From NCBI RefSeq assembly GCF_036250675.1, contig NZ_CP109592.1:5952001-6016000 (forward strand): a DNA stretch of 64,000 nucleotides. Direction: 5' to 3'. Origin of the DNA: Streptomyces sp. NBC_01689. Lineage in GTDB: Bacteria > Actinomycetota > Actinomycetes > Streptomycetales > Streptomycetaceae. Numbering within the stretch: the stretch's first letter is position 1; each line of letters starts with the position of its first letter. Under the pieces are notes generated by a model. The model was not told the origin of the DNA and made no database searches. It was given only the letters and a program-made list of their open reading frames with translations. Position numbers and translations under genes: made by a program. Below are positions 33,474 to 41,163 of this stretch, one piece after another.

Positions 33474-34580
33474 GTGGCAGTCGTCGATGTATCCGAAGAG
33501 CTCAAGTCCCTCTCCTCGACCATGGAGTCGATCGAGGCCGTCCTGGACCTCGACAAGCTGAGGGCAGATGTCGCCGTGCTCGAGGAGCAGGCGGCCGCGC
33601 CGTCCCTGTGGGACGACCCGGACGAGGCGCAGAAGATCACCAGCAAGCTGAGCCACCTCCAGGCGGAGGTCAGGAAGGCCGAGGCGCTGCGCGGGCGGAT
33701 CGACGATCTGAGCGTGCTCTTCGAGATGGCCGAGGAGGAGGACGACCCGGACACCCGTGCCGAGGCCGAGTCCGAGCTCGCCGCCGTCAGGAAGGCGCTG
33801 GACGAGATGGAGGTGCGGACGCTGCTGTCGGGGGAGTACGACTCCCGCGAGGCCGTCGTCACCATCCGCGCCGAGGCCGGCGGCGTCGACGCCTCCGACT
33901 TCACCGAGAAGCTGCAGCGCATGTACCTGCGCTGGGCCGAGCGGCACGGCTACAAGACGGAGCTCTACGAGACCTCGTACGCGGAAGAGGCCGGCATCAA
34001 GTCGACCACCTTCGCCGTGCACGTCCCGTACGCCTACGGGACGCTCTCCGTGGAGCAGGGCACCCACCGGCTCGTGCGGATCTCGCCCTTCGACAACCAG
34101 GGGCGCCGGCAGACGTCGTTCGCCGGTGTCGAGATCCTGCCCGTCGTCGAGCAGACCGATCACATCGAGATCGACGAGTCCGAGCTGCGGGTGGACGTCT
34201 ACCGTTCGTCGGGCCCCGGCGGCCAGGGCGTCAACACCACCGACTCCGCGGTGCGTCTGACCCACCTGCCGACCGGCATCGTCGTGTCGTGCCAGAACGA
34301 GCGGTCGCAGATCCAGAACAAGGCGAGCGCGATGAACGTCCTCCAGGCCAAGCTCCTGGAGCGGCGCCGCCAGGAGGAACAGGCCAAGATGGACGCCCTC
34401 AAGGGCGACGGCGGCAACTCCTGGGGCAACCAGATGCGTTCGTACGTGCTGCACCCGTACCAGATGGTCAAGGACCTGCGGACGGACTTCGAGGTGGGTA
34501 ACCCCGAGTCCGTTTTCAACGGCGAGATCGACGGTTTCCTCGAGGCCGGAATTCGCTGGCGCAAGCAGCAGGAGAAGTGA
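33474..34580 (+). CDS. prfB: Peptide chain release factor 2
   Basis: In this 368-residue release factor, the UGA-recognition tripeptide SPF is present in [10 protein letters not shown] at about residue 202. The universal GGQ motif, SGPGGQGVN, is at about residue 245 and reaches the peptidyl-transferase centre. The GTG start at 33474 has CTGGAGG 5 bases upstream. No in-frame UGA with the CTTTGA slippery site is present near codon 25. The gene therefore lacks the autoregulatory +1 frameshift known from E. coli and many other bacteria, consistent with other high-GC actinobacteria. A strong terminator follows. Confidence 0.97.
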   Translation: MAVVDVSEELKSLSSTMESIEAVLDLDKLRADVAVLEEQAAAPSLWDDPDEAQKITSKLSHLQAEVRKAEALRGRIDDLSVLFEMAEEEDDPDTRAEAESELAAVRKALDEMEVRTLLSGEYDSREAVVTIRAEAGGVDASDFTEKLQRMYLRWAERHGYKTELYETSYAEEAGIKSTTFAVHVPYAYGTLSVEQGTHRLVRISPFDNQGRRQTSFAGVEILPVVEQTDHIEIDESELRVDVYRSSGPGGQGVNTTDSAVRLTHLPTGIVVSCQNERSQIQNKASAMNVLQAKLLERRRQEEQAKMDALKGDGGNSWGNQMRSYVLHPYQMVKDLRTDFEVGNPESVFNGEIDGFLEAGIRWRKQQEK

Positions 34581-34608
34581 CGAGAGGCCCGAAGGGGTCT
34601 TTGTCGAC

Positions 34609-34645
34609 AAGGCAACTGCCGCCCTTGGTGCGGCAGTTGCCTTTT
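34609..34645 (+). terminator. Rho-independent terminator after prfB
   Basis: AAGGCAACTGCCGC (34609-34622) pairs perfectly with GCGGCAGTTGCCTT (34630-34643) around a 7-base loop and runs into TTTT. It begins 28 bases after the prfB stop. Confidence 0.9.
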
Positions 34646-34734
34646 CTGTGGCGGTTGTCCGGGACTTACGTCACAGTCACATGTCTTCATGGCGGTCAAA
34701 TGCAGTTGATAGGGACATTGCGGCCGCAACGACC

Positions 34735-34886
34735 TTGACGGTCCTTTGAAAACTGGGAAAGGTGACGGGTGGCATGCGTATCTCTGGGGCGCATGTGAAC
34801 CGGGGGGTCGAGCGAAGCCACCCCCTGTGACGCCGTGGCCCCGGGCGCTGCTCCATCGACGATCAGCTACTGGGGGTAGCAAGCAG
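34735..34886 (+). promoter_or_regulatory. Structured 5' leader with start-site hairpin upstream of LAETG wall-protein gene
   Basis: A -35-like TTGACG is at 34735. Downstream lie three hairpins: CATGCG/CGCATG (34773-34778 / 34790-34795), an 8-bp stem 34801-34808 / 34820-34827, and GCTAC-TGGGG-GTAGC (34866-34880), which buries the only GGGGG that can serve as ribosome site for ATG 34887. GGGTGGC at 34767-34773 can alternatively pair with GCCACCC at 34817-34823, competing with the second hairpin. No known riboswitch consensus was recognised. Regulation by RNA folding is inferred. Confidence 0.45.
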
Positions 34887-35486
34887 ATGACCAAGAAGAC
34901 GCGGATACGCGCGGCGCGGACAGCCGCCTGCGCCGTGATCGCCGCCGGTGCCTCGCTGACCGCCGCGGGCGCCGCCTCGGCCCTCGACATCAACGTCGGT
35001 GTCACGGTCGACGGCCCGAGCCCGACCCCGAGCGACACGGGCATCCCGACCGACCCCGGCACGCCGTCCTCCCCGGGTACGCCCTCGGGGCCCGCCACGC
35101 CGTCCTCCCCGGGCACGCCGTCCGACCCCGCCACACCGTCCTCCCCGGCTACGCCCTCGGATCCCGGTACGCCCTCGGACCCGGGCACGCCGTCGGACCC
35201 CGGCACTCCGTCCGACCCGAGCGAGAACCCGACCGAGGGGTCCGGCACGGGCGGCAACGACAGCAACCCCGACGGCGGCTCCAAGCCCGTCGAGCAGGGC
35301 AAGGGTTCCTCCGGTCTGACCGACACCGGCTCGGACACCTCCGCCCAGGGCAAGAGCGGCGAGCTCGCCGAGACCGGCGCCACCGAGACCACGTTCCTGC
35401 TGGTCGGCGCCGCCACGATGATCGCCGGCGGGTTCGGCTTCCGTCTGCTGCCGCGCCTCATGGGCGGCCGCGGCACCGCGGCCTGA
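34887..35486 (+). CDS. Secreted sortase-substrate wall protein with Pro-Gly-Thr-Pro-Ser repeats
   Basis: This 199-residue protein has a signal peptide of about 33 residues (KKTRIRAARTAACAVIAAG, cut after GAASA). A repeat region follows at about residues 52-112, built of PGTPSDP / PATPSSP pentad-type units, and then a Gly/Ser/Asp region. The C-terminal sorting signal is ELAETGATETT, then the hydrophobic FLLVGAATMIAGGFGF and the basic RLLPRLMGGRG. LAxTG fits the class E sortases of Streptomyces, so the protein should be covalently attached to peptidoglycan. A second LxxTG-like sequence (GLTDTG) lies upstream. The function is unknown. The repeat part looks like a wall spacer without a binding domain. 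Confidence 0.85.
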   Translation: MTKKTRIRAARTAACAVIAAGASLTAAGAASALDINVGVTVDGPSPTPSDTGIPTDPGTPSSPGTPSGPATPSSPGTPSDPATPSSPATPSDPGTPSDPGTPSDPGTPSDPSENPTEGSGTGGNDSNPDGGSKPVEQGKGSSGLTDTGSDTSAQGKSGELAETGATETTFLLVGAATMIAGGFGFRLLPRLMGGRGTAA

Positions 35487-35535
35487 CGCGGACCGGTGTG
35501 AGACGCGCCACCTCGTGCGCGTGACCGTGCGAAAA

Positions 35536-35561
35536 GGGCCCGGAGCGGATGCTCCGGGCCC
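35536..35561. terminator. Bidirectional-type terminator hairpin
   Basis: GGGCCCGGAGC (35536-35546) pairs perfectly with GCTCCGGGCCC (35551-35561) around the GGAT tetraloop, preceded by GAAAA. It lies 50 bases after the LAETG gene and 55 before the convergent small-protein gene. Confidence 0.85.
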
Positions 35562-35615
35562 CTCCCGTACGCCCTGGGTGAGCGGTCGTACGCCCTGGGT
35601 GGTCTCTCGGGGGTC

Positions 35616-35807
35616 CTACACCGTCTGGTGGGCCAGCAGCGCCACCGCCGCGATGAGCACCGCCAGCAGCGCTATCAGGGCCATCGGGTTCAGCCCGGCG
35701 AAAGGGCTCTCCTGCTGCAGGCGCTCCCGGTTCGCGCGGCAGACCGGGCAGCGGCCCTCACTGACGGGCGCCGCGCAGTTCGCGCACACCAATCGGTCGT
35801 ACGTCAT
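35616..35807 (-). CDS. Small zinc-ribbon membrane protein (63 residues)
   Basis: The N-terminal half has two Cys pairs, LVCANCAA and GRCPVCRANRE, forming a treble-clef/zinc-ribbon pattern CxxC-N10-CxxC. A single C-terminal membrane span follows (MALIALLAVLIAAVALLA). GGAGGG lies 7 bases before the ATG at 35807, and codon use is normal. The ribbon should face the cytoplasm. The function is unknown. The position between the wall-protein gene and ftsEX may be incidental. Confidence 0.82.
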   Translation of the reverse strand: MTYDRLVCANCAAPVSEGRCPVCRANRERLQQESPFAGLNPMALIALLAVLIAAVALLAHQTV

Positions 35808-36058
35808 GCGCTTGCCCTCCTTGCGCCGTCCTCCGCGTACATAACGCCGCGGGGAACGCAACCGTTCCCCCTCCACTGTGCCAGGTTCCGCGGAAATCGG
35901 CGCGGCTCGCTCCGTGCTGCCCCGTCCGGAGGGTTTCCGGCCCTTCAGATCCGTGACAAAACGTGCAAGCGTCGCGCAACCGCGGACGCCGACTGCGGAC
36001 CCGCACCCGGTTCGCGTATGGTCACGCACACCTACCCCCGGCGACCCGTGGTGCATCC

Positions 36059-36748
36059 GTGATCCGATTCGACAATGTCTCCAAGGTCTACCCCAAGCAG
36101 ACCCACCCCGCTCTCAGGGACGTCTCCCTGGAGGTCGAGCGCGGTGAGTTCGTGTTCCTCGTGGGGTCCTCCGGCTCCGGAAAGTCGACCTTCCTCCGGC
36201 TGATCCTCCGCGAGGAGCGGTGCAGCCACGGTCAGGTGCACGTCCTGGGCAAGGACCTCGCGCGCATCTCCAACTGGAAGGTGCCGCAGATGCGGCGCCA
36301 GCTGGGGACCGTCTTCCAGGACTTCCGGCTGCTGCCGAACAAGACGGTCGCCGAGAACGTGGCCTTCGCCCAGGAGGTCATCGGCAAGTCCCGCGGCGAG
36401 ATCCGCAAGTCCGTGCCGCAGGTGCTCGACCTCGTCGGGCTCGGCGGCAAGGAGGACCGCAGACCCGGTGAGCTGTCCGGCGGCGAGCAGCAGCGCGTGG
36501 CCATCGCGAGAGCCTTCGTGAACCGGCCCAAGCTCCTCATCGCGGACGAGCCGACCGGCAACCTCGACCCGCAGACCTCCGTCGGCATCATGAAGCTGCT
36601 CGACCGCATCAACCGGACGGGCACGACTGTGGTGATGGCGACGCACGACCAGAACATCGTGGACCAGATGCGCAAGCGCGTCATCGAGCTGGAGAAGGGC
36701 CGTCTCGTCCGCGACCAGGCGCGCGGCGTCTACGGCTACCAGCACTGA
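36059..36748 (+). CDS. ftsE: Cell-division ABC transporter ATPase FtsE
   Basis: In this 229-residue ATPase of normal FtsE length, Walker A is [10 protein letters not shown], the signature [15 protein letters not shown], Walker [15 protein letters not shown] and the H-loop MATHD. FtsE, with FtsX, transmits ATP-driven signals to cell-wall hydrolases at division. The GTG at 36059 gives the conserved [12 protein letters not shown] beginning. A ribosome site is weak or absent, and a -10-like TATGGT lies about 40 bases upstream, so the leader is short. ftsX follows after 31 bases. Confidence 0.95.
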   Translation: MIRFDNVSKVYPKQTHPALRDVSLEVERGEFVFLVGSSGSGKSTFLRLILREERCSHGQVHVLGKDLARISNWKVPQMRRQLGTVFQDFRLLPNKTVAENVAFAQEVIGKSRGEIRKSVPQVLDLVGLGGKEDRRPGELSGGEQQRVAIARAFVNRPKLLIADEPTGNLDPQTSVGIMKLLDRINRTGTTVVMATHDQNIVDQMRKRVIELEKGRLVRDQARGVYGYQH

Positions 36749-36779
36749 CGACGGTCCACGGAAAGGCTTAGCAGACGCC

Positions 36780-37697
36780 ATGCGCGCCCAGTTCGTTCTG
36801 TCGGAGATCGGTGTCGGTCTCCGTCGCAATCTGACGATGACCTTCGCGGTCGTCGTCTCGGTCGCCCTCTCCCTCGCCCTGTTCGGCGGCTCGCTCCTGA
36901 TGAGCGACCAGGTGAGCACCATGAAGGGCTACTGGTACGACAAGGTCAACGTCTCGGTGTTCCTCTGCAACAAGAGCGACGCGGAGTCCGACCCCCACTG
37001 CGCCAAGGGGGCCGTGACCGCCGAGCAGAAGAAGCAGATCGAGAGCGACCTCGGCAAGATGACCGTGGTCCAGAAGGTGACGCACGAGTCCGCGGACGAG
37101 GCGTACAAGCACTACAAGGAGCAGTTCGGCGACTCCCCGCTGGCCAGCTCCCTGACGCCGGACCAGATGCAGGAGTCGTACCGCATCAAGCTGAAGGACC
37201 CGGAGAAGTACCAGGTCATCGCGACCGCCTTCGACGGCCGTGACGGCGTGCAGTCCGTGCAGGACCAGAAGGGCATCCTGGACAACCTCTTCGGGCTCCT
37301 CAACGGCATGAACTGGGCCGCGCGCGCGGTGATGGCGATGATGCTCGTCGTCGCCCTGATGCTGATCGTCAACACGGTGCGCGTCTCGGCGTTCAGCCGG
37401 CGCCGGGAGACCGGGATCATGCGCCTGGTCGGCGCCTCCGGGTTCTACATCCAGGCGCCGTTCATCATGGAGGCCGCGGTCGCCGGACTGATCGGCGGCG
37501 GTGTCGCCTGCGGATTCCTGGTGGTCGCGCGGTACTTCATCATCGATCACGGTCTGGCGCTGTCCGAGAAGCTGAATCTGATCAACTTCATCGGCTGGGA
37601 CGCCGTGCTCACCAAGCTGCCGCTCATCCTCGCGACGAGCCTGCTGATGCCCGCGCTGGCCGCGTTCTTCGCGTTGCGCAAGTACCTGAAGGTGTGA
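36780..37697 (+). CDS. ftsX: Cell-division permease FtsX
   Basis: In this 305-residue membrane protein, a short cytoplasmic N-terminus (FVLSEIGVGLRRN) precedes the first span at about residues 20-42. The extracytoplasmic loop of about 130 residues (YDKVNVSVFLCNKSDAES, two Cys, then SADEAYKHYKEQFGDSPL) is typical of actinobacterial FtsX. Three further spans follow, with the FtsX signature RRRETGIMRLVGAS near residue 207. GGAAAGG is 14 bases before the ATG. It forms the FtsEX complex with the preceding gene and ends just before a strong hairpin. Confidence 0.95.
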   Translation: MRAQFVLSEIGVGLRRNLTMTFAVVVSVALSLALFGGSLLMSDQVSTMKGYWYDKVNVSVFLCNKSDAESDPHCAKGAVTAEQKKQIESDLGKMTVVQKVTHESADEAYKHYKEQFGDSPLASSLTPDQMQESYRIKLKDPEKYQVIATAFDGRDGVQSVQDQKGILDNLFGLLNGMNWAARAVMAMMLVVALMLIVNTVRVSAFSRRRETGIMRLVGASGFYIQAPFIMEAAVAGLIGGGVACGFLVVARYFIIDHGLALSEKLNLINFIGWDAVLTKLPLILATSLLMPALAAFFALRKYLKV

Positions 37698-37710
37698 CGC
37701 ATGCCAATGG

Positions 37711-37740
37711 GGGCCGTACTGCCAACCGGCGGTACGGCCC
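37711..37740 (+). terminator. Hairpin terminator after ftsX
   Basis: GGGCCGTACTGCC (37711-37723) pairs with GGCGGTACGGCCC (37728-37740) around AACC. The only imperfect pair becomes U-G in the plus-strand RNA. It separates ftsEX from ctpA. Confidence 0.8.
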
Positions 37741-37765
37741 TCCGCGTTGTCCTAGACTCACCGCC

Positions 37766-38932
37766 ATGTCAGGTCGTGACCTGTTCTGCCAGCCCCGCCG
37801 CATCGGCCGCGGGGCCGCCCTGACATTGGTGTTCGCGAGCGTGCTCGTCGCCGGTGCGGCGACCGGGTCGTTCGGCGACCCCGACCGGAAATCCCCGCTC
37901 CCGTCGCCGCGTTCGACGCCGGCCGCCCACCACAAGGACGTCGCCGCGGCGGCGGCCGAGGCGATGGCCGACGGCAAGTCGCCCATGGAGGCGGCCGAGC
38001 GGGCCGTCAGCCGCAGCGGCGACCGCTGGGGCGCCGTCTACTCCCAGGGCGACTACGAGGAGTTCGAGGAGGCCCTCGACGGCCAGTACACCGGCGTCGG
38101 GCTGTGGGCCCGGCGCGAGCGTGACGGCCGGATCGAGGTGACCCGGGTGCAGAGCGCGTCGCCCGCGGCGGCCGCCGGCATCCGCGAGGGCGACCGGCTG
38201 CGCAGCGTCGACGGCGAGGACGTCGACGGCAGGCCCGTCACCGAGGTGGTCTCCTTACTGCGCGGGGACGCGGACGACGCGGCGGCCGGCACGGAGGTCC
38301 GCCTCGGGCTGGAGCGCGGCACGCGCGCGTGGAGCCAGACCCTGCGCCGGGCCAGGCTGTCCACGGACTCCGTGACCGTGCACAAGCTCCCCGGCGGCGT
38401 CACCCTGATCAAGGTCGCCGCCTTCACCAAGGGCGCGGGCGACGCCGTGCGGGCCGCCGTCGAGCGGACGCCCCGGCGCGCCGGGATCGTCCTCGACCTG
38501 CGCGGCAACTCCGGCGGACTGGTCAACGAGGCCGTCACCACAGCCTCCGCCTTCCTCGACGGCGGCCTCGTCGCCACGTACGACGTCAACGGCGACCAGC
38601 GCGCCCTGCACGCCGCGCCGGGCGGCGACACCACCAGGCCCCTGGTCGCGCTCGTCGACGGGGGCACGATGAGCGCGGCGGAACTGCTCACCGGCGCCCT
38701 CCAGGACCGGGGCCGCGCGGTCGTGGTGGGCACCAGGACCTTCGGCAAGGGCTCGGTCCAGATGCCGCGGGCCCTCCCCGGCGGCTCCGTCGCCGAGCTG
38801 ACCGTCGGGCACTACCGCACCCCCTCCGGCCACGGCGTCGACGGGCGGGGCATCACGCCCGACCTGGAGGCCGACACGAGCGCCGTGCAACGCGCGGAGA
38901 CCGTGCTCAGCGGTCTGGGGGACCCCTCGTAG
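37766..38932 (+). CDS. ctpA: S41-family C-terminal processing peptidase with PDZ domain, containing a TTA codon
   Basis: This 388-residue protease has a non-cleaved or signal-anchor hydrophobic segment at about residues 18-36, a PDZ domain at about 110-185 ([33 protein letters not shown]) and the S41 domain. The catalytic Ser is in [11 protein letters not shown] and the Lys in TFGKGSVQ. The protease acts outside the membrane on protein C-termini. Codon 164 (38255-38257) is TTA, read only by the bldA tRNA in Streptomyces, so translation may depend on developmental stage. A TAGACT -10-like box 7 bases before the ATG suggests a leaderless or nearly leaderless transcript. Confidence 0.9.
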   Translation: MSGRDLFCQPRRIGRGAALTLVFASVLVAGAATGSFGDPDRKSPLPSPRSTPAAHHKDVAAAAAEAMADGKSPMEAAERAVSRSGDRWGAVYSQGDYEEFEEALDGQYTGVGLWARRERDGRIEVTRVQSASPAAAAGIREGDRLRSVDGEDVDGRPVTEVVSLLRGDADDAAAGTEVRLGLERGTRAWSQTLRRARLSTDSVTVHKLPGGVTLIKVAAFTKGAGDAVRAAVERTPRRAGIVLDLRGNSGGLVNEAVTTASAFLDGGLVATYDVNGDQRALHAAPGGDTTRPLVALVDGGTMSAAELLTGALQDRGRAVVVGTRTFGKGSVQMPRALPGGSVAELTVGHYRTPSGHGVDGRGITPDLEADTSAVQRAETVLSGLGDPS

Positions 38933-39024
38933 CCGTCGGGCCCGTGCCGTCCGGGCCGCCGGTCCGGCGCCGCCGTAATCGGCTTTCCCCCGGACCCCTC
39001 CGTAGTGCGAAAATGGTCAGCACT

Positions 39025-39567
39025 ATGAGCAAGGGAATGTACGTACCGAAGGAGTCCCAGCCCAAGCAGGGCGGAGGGGCCGCGAAGGCCAAGGACGGCA
39101 AGCGCAAGATCGTCGCGCAGAACAAGAAGGCGCGGCACGACTACGCGATCATCGACACCTACGAGGCCGGCCTGGTGCTCACCGGTACCGAGGTGAAGTC
39201 GCTGCGCCAGGGCCGCGCCTCGCTGACGGACGGCTTCGTCCAGATCGACGGGAACGAGGCGTGGCTGCACAACGCCCACATTCCCGAGTACAGCCAGGGC
39301 ACGTGGACCAACCACACGGTGCGCCGCAAGCGCAAGCTGCTCCTGCACCGCGAGGAGATCGACAAGCTGGCGTCGAAGTCGGAGGAGACGGGTCACACGA
39401 TCGTGCCCCTCGCCCTGTACTTCAAGGACGGCCGGGCCAAGGCCGAGATCGCGCTCGCCCGGGGCAAGAAGGAGTACGACAAGCGGCAGACCCTGCGTGA
39501 GAAGCAGGACCGCCGGGAGTCGGACCGCGCGATCGCCGCCGCGAAGCGGAGGCAGCGCGGCGAGTAG
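39025..39567 (+). CDS. smpB: tmRNA-binding protein SmpB
   Basis: About 180 residues. It has the conserved core [48 protein letters not shown] and [26 protein letters not shown] (given in pieces), plus the basic C-terminal tail that enters the decoding site. It delivers tmRNA to stalled ribosomes. The start is uncertain: ATGs at 39013, 39025 and 39037 are in frame. ATG 39025 ([10 protein letters not shown]) is used here, and MYVPKE at 39037 is also likely. The tmRNA gene lies 105 bases downstream, the usual arrangement. Confidence 0.95.
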   Translation: MSKGMYVPKESQPKQGGGAAKAKDGKRKIVAQNKKARHDYAIIDTYEAGLVLTGTEVKSLRQGRASLTDGFVQIDGNEAWLHNAHIPEYSQGTWTNHTVRRKRKLLLHREEIDKLASKSEETGHTIVPLALYFKDGRAKAEIALARGKKEYDKRQTLREKQDRRESDRAIAAAKRRQRGE

Positions 39568-39619
39568 CCACGGGTAATACGGTGGCATCGACGTGCGTCG
39601 GTCACGTACGATGGGATCT

Positions 39620-39655
39620 GCACCCCACAGCGGGTGCGTGACCCTCTTCGGAGGG
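39620..39655 (+). other. Two hairpins in the leader of the tmRNA transcript
   Basis: GCACCC/GGGTGC (39620-39625 / 39632-39637) and CCCTC-TTCG-GAGGG (39642-39655, a UUCG tetraloop) lie between smpB and ssrA. They are followed by CTTGAAAAAAC. They may be a partial terminator for smpB or part of the tmRNA precursor removed by RNase P. TACGAT at 39607 resembles a -10 box. Confidence 0.55.
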
Positions 39656-39672
39656 GCTTGAAAAAACAACAT

Positions 39673-40058
39673 GGGGATGATCGGTTTCGACAGCGGCTGT
39701 CGAAGCAGGGGAAGCGTGTCGAGGAAGCGACAATGATCTCGTTAACCATATGTCGCAACCAATAATCGCCAATTCCAAGAGCGATTCCCAGTCCTTCGCC
39801 CTCGCTGCCTGATAAGCAGTGAGTGAAGGACCCTTAATGGGTGTCAGCCCGGGGATGTTCCCGACCCGGACCCTGGCATAATCTAGGGAACTAAACCATC
39901 GAGCCCGGTCACGGGGTTCGATGGGAAATCAAACAGTGACTGGGCCCGTCGGCGACTTGTTCGCGTGATCACCGGGGCCGAGAAAAGCGCAGCGAACTGC
40001 ACACGGAGAAGCCCTGATTCTGCACCGGTGGACGCGGGTTCGATTCCCGCCATCTCCA
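39673..40058 (+). ncRNA. ssrA: Transfer-messenger RNA (tmRNA)
   Basis: The 5' end GGGGATGATCGGTTTCGACA is the classical tmRNA start. The 3' tRNA-like part ends GGGTTCGATTCCCGCCATCTCC plus A (read in pieces), pairing GGGGATG with CATCTCC. CCA is not encoded. The reading frame at 39768-39812 gives the proteolysis tag ANSKSDSQSFALAA followed by TGA. Downstream, several pairs of complementary GC-rich segments form the usual pseudoknots. It works with SmpB to rescue stalled ribosomes. Confidence 0.96.
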
Positions 40059-40097
40059 CGATCAGGAGGTCCCCGGACCTCCACATCCCATGTGGGC

Positions 40098-40131
40098 GAA
40101 GGCCCCGTCGCTTCCGAGCGGCGGGGCCTTC
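40098..40131 (+). terminator. Terminator hairpin after tmRNA
   Basis: GAAGGCCCCG (40098-40107) pairs with CGGGGCCTTC (40122-40131). Inside this lies a further short stem. A smaller hairpin CCACAT-CCC-ATGTGG precedes it at 40081-40095. The remaining stretch to 40448 holds no gene I can support. Confidence 0.85.
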
Positions 40132-40448
40132 GTCATGCCGTACGACAGGTCGGCGCCGGGCCGGCTCGGCCGTACGGGCCGCGGTGGCCCGGGACTTACG
40201 AGGACGCAGGCGACGCCCCCGCCCACGGGACCGGACCGGCCCCGCTCGGAGGGCGGCCCGCCCGGACGTGACCCATGGCGGGCCGTCCACGCGGGCGCCC
40301 CTCACCCGGCGGGCGCGAGGAAGTCGTGGACGGGAGGGGACACGCGCCCGGGTGCGGGCCTTACCTTGTCCCGGCACCGGTACGAGTCCGTGGCCCGGTG
40401 CTGTTCCCGCTGCCCCGACGACCCACTCCGTGAAGGACCCGCCCGCCC

Positions 40449-40922
40449 ATGTTCCTGCTCCGTCTCCTCCCGCCGCTGCCCCGCGAGATATCCCTCGCCC
40501 TCGTCGGACTCGTCTTCGGGCTGTTCCTGACGGTGCACGGCGCCCGGCAGGCCTACGCCGAGGCGACCGGCGTCCCCGGCATGGTCACCGTCACCGACTG
40601 CGCGCCCGCGACCGGCGGACCGGGCGACCTGTGGCAGGACGGCTGGGCCTGCGAGGGCTCGTTCGCCGCCACCGACCGCACCGTCGACGTCAGCGACGTC
40701 ACCGTCGACGGCATCGTCGACACCCGCCCGGCCGACCGGACCCTGCCGGCCCTCGTCGACGGCCCCGGCGACCACACCGCCACCCGTGACGGGTCCGGCA
40801 GTTGGAAGGTCCCGACGCTCACCGGCGTCGTCGTCCTCGGCTTCACCGCCTGGCGGATCCGCACCGTCCGCGACCTGCTGCGCGGCCGCCGGGCCGCACC
40901 GGCCGCGGAGCCGGCGCTCTGA
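40449..40922 (+). CDS. Small membrane protein with extracytoplasmic Cys-pair domain, unknown function
   Basis: This 157-residue protein has a first span at about residues 13-33 (EISLALVGLVFGLFLTVHG). A domain of about 85 residues follows with two Cys (VTDCAPATG and WACEGSF), likely outside and disulfide-linked. A second span lies near residues 122-137 (TLTGVVVLGFTAWRI), ending in a basic cytoplasmic tail. Codon bias is coding-like. No family was recognised. It resembles many small two-span Streptomyces membrane proteins. It is transcribed alone after the tmRNA terminator. Confidence 0.7.
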   Translation: MFLLRLLPPLPREISLALVGLVFGLFLTVHGARQAYAEATGVPGMVTVTDCAPATGGPGDLWQDGWACEGSFAATDRTVDVSDVTVDGIVDTRPADRTLPALVDGPGDHTATRDGSGSWKVPTLTGVVVLGFTAWRIRTVRDLLRGRRAAPAAEPAL

Positions 40923-41073
40923 CCGGAAGGCGGAGGCGAGGACCGCGACGGGACGACGGGAGCCGTACCGCTCCCGTGTACCGGGCCGCCGCGTCCCCCG
41001 TACCCGGCCGTCGTGGCGCCCGCCTGTACGGAGCTCGCCGGCCCGGTGCCGCGGGAAGCGCCGGAGATCGCGC

Positions 41074-41163
41074 GGGAGCCGGGGGACGCTCACCGCTGAG
41101 GGCGTACGAGACGGTGCCGGGGGAGACGCCGGCGTGCCATGCCACGCCGGTGATCTTCACCAT
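41074..41163 (-). pseudogene. LacI-family regulator remnant (helix-turn-helix only)
   Basis: The first codons read MVKITGVAWHAGVSPGTVSY then ALSGERP, a clear LacI DNA-binding headpiece (VSxxTVSxxLxG motif) with two unusual replacements: GVAWHAG for the usual DVARHAG-type sequence. After about residue 27 the frame becomes Pro/Ala/Arg-rich with no LacI features in any frame down to the gene at 40449. The ATG overlaps the TGA of the alpha-xylosidase gene by one base, showing it was once the last gene of that operon. The rest of the regulator has been lost. Confidence 0.7.

Noticed and set aside
33474..33600. Programmed +1 frameshift in prfB
   Set aside because: No in-frame TGA or CTTTGA slippery site. 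The frame is continuous from GTG to the stop.
34735..34886. c-di-AMP, cobalamin or c-di-GMP riboswitch in the LAETG leader
   Set aside because: Fragments such as GGGAA-AGGTGA or CAGCTAC recall them, but the defining conserved blocks (for example the cobalamin box) are missing.
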